Origin: Actinomycetes bacterium | Lineage (GTDB): Bacteria > Actinomycetota > Actinomycetes > Propionibacteriales > Propionibacteriaceae | Assembly (NCBI GenBank): GCA_029778515.1 | Contig: JAKOQD010000341.1 | Coordinates: 1 to 7,591, forward strand | Reading direction: 5' to 3' | DNA length: 7,591 bases | Shown here: positions 1-4,224 of the stretch, one piece after another | How positions within the stretch are numbered: position 1 is the stretch's first letter | Layout: every line of letters starts with the position of its first letter | Position numbers and translations under genes: made by a program | The notes under the pieces: model-generated | The model's input: the letters and a program-made list of their open reading frames with translations, nothing else | Database searches by the model: none | Told to the model about the DNA's origin: nothing

Positions 1-459
1 ATGAAGCGCGGCGACGTGGGTCCGATGGGGACGGTCGCTCTGGTGCTGGTGCTGCTGGCTCAGGTGATCGCAAGCGGTGCGCTGCTGGAACGGCCCTACG
101 GGTGGCTGGTGGTCGCGGTGCTCCTGGCGGTGTCGCGGTTCGCGCTGCTGCTGGGCTGCGGCGTCGGGCTGCCGGCAGCGCGTCCGGGCGGGCTGGGTGC
201 GCTGGTGGCCGAAAGCATCCCGGCGGCTGCAGCGGTTGTGGCGCTGGCGGTCTGGCTAGCGGCGTTGCAGGGACTTGCCTGCGTCGACGGCCGCGCTTGG
301 TGGCTGCCGGGCATCGCCCTGATCGGGGCAGTGGTGGCGTGCACCTGGCTGCTGCTGCGCAGCAAGAAACGCTTCGGCGGTGTGACCGGCGACGTTCTCG
401 GCGCCATCGTCGAGGTGGCCGCGACGGTGCTGCTAGTGGTCTGGATGATCCGGGCCTGA
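1..459 (+). CDS. cobS: CobS, adenosylcobinamide-GDP ribazoletransferase (C-terminal part, runs in from the left)
   Basis: This enzyme joins adenosylcobinamide-GDP to alpha-ribazole (or its phosphate), the last assembly step of adenosylcobalamin, at the cytoplasmic membrane. The visible 152 residues are very hydrophobic, with several membrane segments. They carry the CobS C-terminal signature RFGGVTGDVLGA at residues 124-135, followed by a Glu at 138, where the family has its GG-TGD-xxGA-xxE motif. An internal PAARPGGLGALV block (residues 58-69) also fits the family. CobS is usually about 250 residues. The opening MKRGDVGPMG matches the conserved mid-protein block (M-[RK]-D-x-x-x-G-x-x-G), so the ATG at position 1 is most likely an internal methionine and the true start lies outside the window. 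The gene ends 38 bp from the end of convergent cobU. The family call is confident; the start is not visible. Confidence 0.9.
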   Translation: MKRGDVGPMGTVALVLVLLAQVIASGALLERPYGWLVVAVLLAVSRFALLLGCGVGLPAARPGGLGALVAESIPAAAAVVALAVWLAALQGLACVDGRAWWLPGIALIGAVVACTWLLLRSKKRFGGVTGDVLGAIVEVAATVLLVVWMIRA

Positions 460-497
460 CGACGAACCGGGCTGAGAGCCTTGCGGACCCGCGACTG

Positions 498-1052
498 TCA
501 GGAAGGGCCGCCGCTTCCGTCAGGAAGCATCAGGGCTCGTCCGGCCACCATCAGCACAACCTGGTCGCAAGCTGCGCCGATGGCCTGGTTCACCCGGCCA
601 AGCTGATCGGCGAAAACCCGTCCGGACTTGTACGCAGACACCACGCCCCAGCCCACCTCATTGGTCACCGCAATCACATCGGACGTGTGTTCGCGCACGG
701 CTGCAGCGAGCGTGGACAGCTCGCCGTCCAAACGGCCGAGGTGATGGACGGAGTCGTCCTCCCACGCGTCCCAGGCATCGAAGAGTCTGGTCAGCCAGGT
801 GCCAAGACAGTCGATCAGCACTGGGCCGTCGACTGCGCGGAGCGTCTCGGCGAGGTTGAGCGACTCGATCGTCCGCCAGGCAGGCGGACGGCGCAGCTGG
901 TGAGCGGCCACCCGGGCGGCCCACTCGGCGTCCACGGCGTCCGCGGGATAGCCGGGGGTGAGGTAGGTGACGGCCGCGTCCGCGTCAAGCAGAGCCTCGG
1001 CGTAGCTCGACTTGCCGCTACGCACCCCGCCGGTCACCAGGACGTGAGTCAT
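498..1052 (-). CDS. cobU: CobU, bifunctional adenosylcobinamide kinase / adenosylcobinamide-phosphate guanylyltransferase
   Basis: CobU phosphorylates adenosylcobinamide and transfers GMP from GTP to give adenosylcobinamide-GDP, the substrate of CobS, whose gene lies tail to tail with it. At 184 residues it has the normal family length. Motifs in order: P-loop GGVRSGKS at 8-15; the AHQLRRPPAWRTIE block at 50-63, whose His51 corresponds to the His that carries GMP in characterised CobU; DCLGTWLTRL at 81-90; TNEVGWGVV at 130-138; and GRVNQAIGAACDQVVLMVAG at 152-171. Two family blocks are altered: the Pro usual after GVV is Ser139, and the usual RRFRD-like stretch reads GRVFAD. The P-loop and His51 are intact, so I expect it to be active. 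The ATG start at 1052 lacks a strong Shine-Dalgarno, but TAGGGT lies six bases upstream and suggests a leaderless transcript. Confidence 0.93.
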   Translation of the reverse strand: MTHVLVTGGVRSGKSSYAEALLDADAAVTYLTPGYPADAVDAEWAARVAAHQLRRPPAWRTIESLNLAETLRAVDGPVLIDCLGTWLTRLFDAWDAWEDDSVHHLGRLDGELSTLAAAVREHTSDVIAVTNEVGWGVVSAYKSGRVFADQLGRVNQAIGAACDQVVLMVAGRALMLPDGSGGPS

Positions 1053-1058
1053 GCCCGA

Positions 1059-1064
1059 ACCCTA
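1059..1064 (-). promoter_or_regulatory. Putative -10 element of cobU (leaderless)
   Basis: Read on the minus strand this is TAGGGT (TANNNT type), separated by six bases from the cobU ATG. That spacing would put the transcription start on the A of the start codon. The -35 position, about 17 bp further upstream, falls inside the REP core (GGAACC on this strand), which does not resemble TTGACA. Prediction from pattern and spacing only. Confidence 0.35.
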
Positions 1065-1099
1065 CTGAACGCAAAGGGGACGGTTCCTTTTCCCTCCAG

Positions 1100-1108
1100 T
1101 TATCCACA
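1100..1108 (+). other. Consensus DnaA-box sequence TTATCCACA
   Basis: This is a perfect match to the classical 9-bp DnaA box, at the inner end of the left REP copy. A diverged partner lies inverted at 1135-1143. A single perfect 9-mer is weak evidence of DnaA binding; the neighbouring genes are not those of an origin. Confidence 0.35.
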
Positions 1109-1134
1109 GGTGTCCTGGCTGTGAGCGATTGGTC

Positions 1135-1143
1135 TGTGGAAAA
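1135..1143 (-). other. DnaA-box-like sequence TTTTCCACA (inverted partner)
   Basis: On the minus strand this reads TTTTCCACA, one mismatch from TTATCCACA. It sits at the inner end of the right REP copy, facing the box at 1100-1108 with 26 bp between. It may simply be part of the repeat unit rather than a working DnaA site. Confidence 0.25.
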
Positions 1144-1181
1144 AGTGAACGGAAAAGGAACCGTCCCCATTCTGTTCAAGC

Positions 1182-1187
1182 TAAGGT
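1182..1187 (+). promoter_or_regulatory. glsA start signal: -10 TAAGGT or Shine-Dalgarno AAGG
   Basis: TAAGGT lies six bases before the GTG start of glsA. It can be read in two ways. As a TANNNT -10 box it has leaderless spacing, the same six bases seen at cobU and ldh. As a Shine-Dalgarno core, AAGG (1183-1186), it has a seven-base spacer. Either reading supports GTG at 1194 as the start. The sequence does not decide between them. Confidence 0.4.
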
Positions 1188-1193
1188 CGCGGC

Positions 1194-2165
1194 GTGAGCG
1201 ACGACTTCGTTTCCACCGGACGCCTGGCGCCCAGCCCGGACGTGCGGCGTGCGCTCGCCGCGACGTACGCAGACGTGCTCAACAACCGGACGGGCGCGAA
1301 CTCCCCGGTCTACCCAGCGTTGGCGGACGCGGACCCGGAGAAGTTCGGGCTATGCGTAGTGGCCAGCGACGGCCGGGTCTTCGATGAAGGAGACGCCTTC
1401 GCGGGCTTCGCCATGATGAGCGTCGCCAAGCCGTTCACCTTCGCCCTGGTCTGCGCGCACATCGGTGCGCAGCGGGCCCGCGACGAACTTGGCGTGAATG
1501 CCACCGGGCAGGCGTTCAACGCGGTCGACCCGGTGTTGGCCGCTTCCGGCGGACGCACGAACCCCATGGTCAACGCCGGCGCGATCGCCACCTGCAGCCG
1601 CCTCCCGGGCAACGGACTAGAGGGCCGTTGGGCGCACCTATTGACCGGCCTGTCCGCATTCGCCGGGCGCGAGTTGGCGATCGACTCAGCCCTCTACGAA
1701 AGCGTGAGCGCGACCAACTTCCGCAATCGCGAGATCACCGCCGCGTTGCATGGCCAGGGTGCGCTCGCGTCCGCCCCTGAGGTTGCGCTGGAGCTCTACA
1801 GCCGGCAGAGCAGCCTGCTGGTCACAGCGCACGACCTCGCCATGATGGGCGCGACTCTTGCCGACGGCGGACGCAACCCGGTCACCGGTGCGCAGGTGAT
1901 CCCGTCCGCCCTATGCCACCACGTGTTGGCGGTGATGGCGACCGCGGGCATGTACGAGCGTTCGGGGGAGTGGCTCTACGACGTCGGACTGCCCGGCAAG
2001 TCGGGCATCGGCGGTGGCATCGTCACGGTGTCTCCCGGCAAAGGTGGCCTGGGTTCGTTCTCGCCGCGCCTAGACGAGGCCGGCAACAGCGTCCGCGGGG
2101 TGCAAGCTGCGGCCCGGCTGGCATCTGAGCTCGGACTCGGGCTGTTTGCGTCCCGTCCGGTCTGA
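1194..2165 (+). CDS. glsA: Glutaminase, GlsA family (serine-dependent beta-lactamase-like fold)
   Basis: Predicted to hydrolyse L-glutamine to glutamate and ammonia in the cytoplasm; there is no signal peptide. The 323 residues are typical of GlsA enzymes. The catalytic Ser-x-x-Lys is S76-V-A-K79. Other family blocks are NPMVNAGAI at 123-131, TNFRN at 174-178, Tyr202, the DLAMMGATLADGG stretch at 214-226, GMYERSGEW at 252-260 and VGLPGKSGIGGGI at 264-276. These supply the expected Asn127, Asn178, Tyr202, Tyr254 and Val264. Three usual residues differ: the Gln before the catalytic Ser is Met75, the Glu expected at 171 (SE-x5-RN block) is Val, and the Cys of the YxxxCS block is Ser206. I recall a branch of actinobacterial homologues with IMSVSKPF and SVSATN motifs, so these may mark a subfamily rather than decay. 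The GTG start is supported by AAGG/TAAGGT just upstream. Glutamine as the actual substrate is inferred. Confidence 0.88.
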   Translation: MSDDFVSTGRLAPSPDVRRALAATYADVLNNRTGANSPVYPALADADPEKFGLCVVASDGRVFDEGDAFAGFAMMSVAKPFTFALVCAHIGAQRARDELGVNATGQAFNAVDPVLAASGGRTNPMVNAGAIATCSRLPGNGLEGRWAHLLTGLSAFAGRELAIDSALYESVSATNFRNREITAALHGQGALASAPEVALELYSRQSSLLVTAHDLAMMGATLADGGRNPVTGAQVIPSALCHHVLAVMATAGMYERSGEWLYDVGLPGKSGIGGGIVTVSPGKGGLGSFSPRLDEAGNSVRGVQAAARLASELGLGLFASRPV

Positions 2166-2186
2166 GGCGTCGCGCCGCAACGCCTC
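2164..2186 (+). terminator. Terminator-like hairpin overlapping the glsA stop codon
   Basis: A perfect 7-bp stem, GAGGCGT (2164-2170) with ACGCCTC (2180-2186), encloses a 9-base loop and begins within the glsA TGA. No T-tract follows, as is common for actinobacterial hairpin terminators. It may end glsA transcription, but a Rho-independent mechanism is not assured. Confidence 0.4.
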
Positions 2187-2201
2187 AAGCGGTGCGACGA
2201 A

Positions 2202-2375
2202 GCCAATGCCGACTTGGATGGCATACCAGCGCCCTGTCGTCGTCGCGGGTGAGCCTGACCCGAGCTGGATGGCTTATCGACCCTCGCCAGCAGCCCGATA
2301 AGCCATCGAAAACCGGGTTTTGCCTGGATCAGTCGGGCCAACCCGCCCCAAATGCCATCGAACTCGGGTTCAGCC
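2202..2375. repeat. Four-copy ~22-bp repeat array, two copies in each orientation, ~50-bp period
   Basis: Four diverged copies lie at A 2202-2222 (-), B 2253-2273 (-), C 2302-2324 (+) and D 2354-2375 (+). Their common core is GCCATCsAAnTCGGGTTnnGCC. Unit starts are 51, 49 and 52 bp apart, with spacers of 28 to 30 bp. The orientation - - + + makes A pair with D and B with C, giving nested palindromes. B/C extends to a perfect 12-bp stem. This fits a REP cluster (BIME/REPIN-like) placed between two convergent genes. It differs from the GGGGACGGTTCC element in the cobU/glsA gap. No coding sequence is supported in this 274-bp gap. Confidence 0.7.
2268..2307. repeat. Perfect 12-bp inverted repeat (hairpin) between glsA and ldh
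   Basis: GATGGCTTATCG (2268-2279) pairs exactly with CGATAAGCCATC (2296-2307) around a 16-base loop. A second small palindrome, AAAACC-G-GGTTTT, follows at 2309-2321. Lying between convergent genes, the hairpin could act on transcripts from both sides. Neither side shows a proper U-tract directly after the stem, so terminator function is only possible. It is the core of the four-copy repeat array. Confidence 0.6.
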
Positions 2376-2439
2376 GCCCGAAGCCAACTAGCCGGGAACG
2401 CGATCCACGCGATCCGCGCCAGAACAAGCAGTCAGCGAG

Positions 2440-3417
2440 TCAGAAGCCCAACTCCCGGCAGGTTGCCTGCACGTGCCGGGCGGAGTTTTGGAACAGGGCG
2501 ATCTCATGAGCGTCCATCGGCACCTCGAAGACGCGCTCGATTCCCTTCTCGGTCACCATGCTCGGCACCGACAAGGCGACGTCGGACACGCCGCGGTAGT
2601 CGGTCAGCACACTGGAGAGCGGCAGGATCTTGCGCTGCTGCTTGAGGATCGCTTCGGTCAGCCGGGCGCCGGTCAGGCCGATCGCGTAGTTCGTCGCACC
2701 CTTGCCCTCGATGATCGAGTAGGCGGCGTGGGTGGTGTCGTGCGCGATCTCAGCCAGGATCTCTTCACTGAACACACGGTGGCCGGCCTCGTCGCGGTAC
2801 TTGCGGATGGGCACCTGGGCGATGGACGCGCTCGACCAGATCGCGAACTCGGTGTCGCCGTGCTCCCCCATGATCACCGCGTGCACGTTCGACTGCGCCA
2901 CCCGCGCGCGCTTGGCAATGGCCCAGCGGACCCGGGCGGTGTCAAGCATCGTGCCGGTCGAGAAGACCCGATTGGGCGGCAGCCCGGACACCTTCTGCGC
3001 CACCACGGTGAGCACGTCACAGGGATTGGTTACCAGCACGTAGATGGCATTCGGCGCCTGATCCAGAAGTCGTGGCATCAGTTCGGACAGGATCCTGGTG
3101 TTCTCTGCAGCCAGGTCCATGCGGGTCTGTCCTGGATGCTGCCGGGCGCCCGCGGTGATGATGACGATCGATGAGTCCTTGACCACCTCGATGTCGGAGC
3201 CGCCGGTGACCTGGGAGGTGGGCGTGTACTGGGTGCCGTGGGCCAGGTCTGCTGCCTCGGCCTCGACCTTCTTGGTGTTGATGTCGTAGAGCGCGATCTG
3301 CCGCGCCGAACCGCGGATCATTGACGCGTACGCGATCGACGTGCCGACGGAGCCGGCACCCACGATCGCCAGCTTGGAGGAGTTCAGGTCAGGGTATTCG
3401 TTGGCCGTAGCGGTCAT
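2440..3417 (-). CDS. ldh: L-lactate dehydrogenase (NAD-dependent)
   Basis: Interconverts pyruvate + NADH and L-lactate + NAD+ in the cytoplasm, regenerating NAD+ during fermentation. The 325 residues contain the Rossmann motif GAGSVG at 20-25 and Asp45 at the end of the second strand (NAD rather than NADP). In the substrate loop ARQHPGQTR (91-99), Gln93 marks lactate rather than malate specificity. NPCDVLTVV follows at 131-139. The catalytic set is Asp159 and Arg162 in LDTAR, and His186 in GEHGDTEF. Arg164 and His179 sit where the fructose-1,6-bisphosphate site of allosteric bacterial LDHs has Arg173 and His188, so FBP activation is likely. The Glu usual in the GETR part of the loop is Gln97. 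Translation starts at ATG 3417 without a good Shine-Dalgarno, and a leaderless promoter fits. tetR lies 69 bp upstream on the same strand, so read-through is possible. Confidence 0.95.
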   Translation of the reverse strand: MTATANEYPDLNSSKLAIVGAGSVGTSIAYASMIRGSARQIALYDINTKKVEAEAADLAHGTQYTPTSQVTGGSDIEVVKDSSIVIITAGARQHPGQTRMDLAAENTRILSELMPRLLDQAPNAIYVLVTNPCDVLTVVAQKVSGLPPNRVFSTGTMLDTARVRWAIAKRARVAQSNVHAVIMGEHGDTEFAIWSSASIAQVPIRKYRDEAGHRVFSEEILAEIAHDTTHAAYSIIEGKGATNYAIGLTGARLTEAILKQQRKILPLSSVLTDYRGVSDVALSVPSMVTEKGIERVFEVPMDAHEIALFQNSARHVQATCRELGF

Positions 3418-3423
3418 GGCTTG

Positions 3424-3452
3424 AGCCTATCCGGCCGCAGCCAGCCGGTCAG
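3424..3452 (-). promoter_or_regulatory. Putative leaderless promoter of ldh
   Basis: On the minus strand, CTGACC (3447-3452) and TAGGCT (3424-3429) are spaced by exactly 17 bp, and TAGGCT is six bases from the ldh ATG. This would start the transcript at the start codon, in line with the lack of a Shine-Dalgarno. A 7-bp inverted repeat, ATCCGGC (3429-3435) with GCCGGAT (3454-3460), brackets the region and could be a regulator site, but its partner is unknown. Confidence 0.45.
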
Positions 3453-3486
3453 CGCCGGATCGAACCCAATTTGATCTTGCCCCGGA

Positions 3487-4119
3487 TCAGTCGACGGTCA
3501 CCAGCGAGCGCAGCAACACCGTCAGCTGCCGCCGGCGCGACTCGTCGTCGGGTTCCAGTCCGTTCAACAGCGCGGTGATGCCGCTGTGCACGTAGACGGC
3601 GTGCAGCAAGTCGATCGCCTGGCTCATCGGGACGGTCATCCGGGCGCGCTCGCGAGTCAATGCCTGGGCCATGATGCCACCCAGCTCGGCCGCGACTTCG
3701 TCGGTGAGCGCCAGCAGCGGTTCGCGCAGCTTGGGGTTGCGGACGCCGTACAGCCGCAGCTCCATCGAGACCACCAGGTCTTCGGGATCCCGCGGCTGCG
3801 TGGCCAGAAAGACACCGACGGCTCGTTCGATCAGTTCGTCCAGCGACGTGGGCGCGGTCATGTCGTCCACCAGCCCGGCGACCGTTCGCGCGGCTGCGGC
3901 CAGGTCGCGTTCGGCCTGCCGGTTCATCACCGCAAGACAGAGCTCGTCCTTGCTGGCGAAGTTCGAGTAGAAGGCGCCGCGGGTGAACTCGGCACGCTCG
4001 CAGATCTCCTCGACACTGGCGCCCAGCACACCCTTCTCTGCGAAGAGGGAAACCGCCGCGTCCATCAGCTTCTCGCGGGTCTGGACGCGTCGCGGGGTGA
4101 GGGTGGGGTGGTTGTCCAC
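3487..4119 (-). CDS. TetR/AcrR-family transcriptional repressor, probable regulator of the divergent MMPL operon
   Basis: A one-component ligand-sensing repressor of 210 residues, the usual TetR length. Residues 12-60 form the N-terminal DNA-binding domain: helix VQTREKLMDAAVSLFAEKG (12-30), then the helix-turn-helix ASVEEICERAEFTRGAFYSNF (34-54) followed by ASKDEL. The rest (about 62-205) is helical and poorly conserved, as expected for the ligand-binding and dimerisation domain, so the inducer cannot be guessed. I place the start at GTG 4119 because GGAGG lies five bases upstream. A longer frame from TTG 4140 would start inside the operator palindrome. The gene is divergent from the MMPL transporter, with two operator-like palindromes in the gap, which suggests autoregulation plus repression of the transporter. 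ldh follows 69 bp downstream on the same strand. Confidence 0.93.
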   Translation of the reverse strand: MDNHPTLTPRRVQTREKLMDAAVSLFAEKGVLGASVEEICERAEFTRGAFYSNFASKDELCLAVMNRQAERDLAAAARTVAGLVDDMTAPTSLDELIERAVGVFLATQPRDPEDLVVSMELRLYGVRNPKLREPLLALTDEVAAELGGIMAQALTRERARMTVPMSQAIDLLHAVYVHSGITALLNGLEPDDESRRRQLTVLLRSLVTVD

Positions 4120-4124
4120 GGTGG

Positions 4125-4129
4125 CCTCC
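4125..4129 (-). promoter_or_regulatory. Ribosome binding site of the tetR gene
   Basis: GGAGG on the minus strand lies five bases before GTG 4119. It decides the start in favour of GTG 4119 over the upstream TTG at 4140. Confidence 0.75.
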
Positions 4130-4135
4130 GCCCTT

Positions 4136-4157
4136 TTCAATACGGACCTGTATTGAA
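4136..4157. promoter_or_regulatory. TetR operator O1 (perfect palindrome)
   Basis: TTCAATAC (4136-4143), GGACCT, then GTATTGAA (4150-4157): a perfect 8-bp inverted repeat with a 6-bp spacer, in the gap between a tetR gene and its divergent target. AT-rich half-sites stand out in this GC-rich DNA. The -35-like TTCAAT (4136-4141) is inside the site, so a bound dimer would cover the MMPL promoter. Confidence 0.8.
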
Positions 4158-4164
4158 TACACTA
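4136..4164 (+). promoter_or_regulatory. Putative promoter of the MMPL operon
   Basis: TTCAAT (4136-4141) as -35 and TACACT (4159-4164) as -10 are 17 bp apart, and the spacer is filled by operator O1. Transcription would begin near 4171 and leave a leader of roughly 54 bases before GTG 4225. Other hexamer choices are possible; the overlap with the palindromes is the main support. Confidence 0.4.
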
Positions 4165-4174
4165 CTGTATCGAA
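4153..4174. promoter_or_regulatory. TetR operator O2 (imperfect, overlapping O1)
   Basis: TTGAATAC (4153-4160), ACTACT, then GTATCGAA (4167-4174) repeats the O1 layout. It has the same 6-bp spacer and one substitution in each half-site. It shares TTGAA (4153-4157) with O1, and the two centres are 17 bp apart. Two dimers could bind side by side, as known for QacR-type regulators. Confidence 0.6.
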
Positions 4175-4212
4175 CCGCTCGCGACAGCGAAACGGAACGT
4201 ATTACCGGAGCC

Positions 4213-4219
4213 GGAAGGG
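4213..4219 (+). promoter_or_regulatory. Ribosome binding site of the MMPL gene
   Basis: GGAAGGG lies five bases before GTG 4225. It picks this start out of a reading frame that stays open far upstream, through the tetR gene. Confidence 0.7.
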
Positions 4220-4224
4220 CGCAC

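Larger units (their letters stand above)
1066..1178. repeat. REPIN-like inverted pair of REP elements
   Basis: Two copies of one element face each other. The arms at 1076-1093 (GGGGACGGTTCCTTTTCC) and 1151-1168 are perfect 18-bp inverted repeats. Similarity extends outward to TGAAC at 1066-1070 and its complement at 1174-1178, giving 25 of 28 matches per arm. It also extends inward, with one single-base gap, to a CCACAG shared by both copies (1104-1109 and, inverted, 1134-1139). The whole could fold as one long hairpin centred near 1122. From memory, GGGGACGGTTCC-type sequences recur in many bacterial genomes near REP-associated tyrosine transposases (RAYT); I could not check this. The element fills nearly all of the cobU/glsA divergent gap and must contain or abut both promoters. 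No transposase gene is present here, so a copy would have been mobilised in trans. Confidence 0.85.

Noticed and set aside
1..3. ATG at position 1 as the true cobS start
   Set aside because: The protein is about 100 residues short at its N-terminus, and its first residues match an internal CobS block.
470..480. Terminator between convergent cobS and cobU (GGCT-GAG-AGCC)
   Set aside because: The stem is only four base pairs and has no T-tract. Nothing stronger is present in the 38-bp gap.
102..1124. Long + strand open frame overlapping cobS and cobU
   Set aside because: Arg/Gly-rich frame-shifted and antisense reading of two recognised genes. Its end runs into the REPIN, which explains its KGTVPF-like tail.
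1100..1143. Replication origin
   Set aside because: There is only one perfect and one imperfect DnaA box, no AT-rich unwinding region and no dnaA/dnaN neighbours.
2202..2375. CRISPR array, because of ~22-bp repeats with ~29-bp spacers
   Set aside because: The repeats are diverged and switch orientation halfway, there are only four copies, and no cas genes are in the window.
4120..4140. TTG start giving a 217-residue TetR protein
   Set aside because: The TTG lies inside operator O1 and has no ribosome site, while GTG 4119 has GGAGG five bases upstream.
3586..4224. The MMPL frame is open upstream to 3586, which would add about 213 N-terminal residues
   Set aside because: That stretch is the antisense of tetR, contains no membrane protein features and crosses the operators. 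GTG 4225 has a good Shine-Dalgarno and begins the typical MMPL N-terminus.
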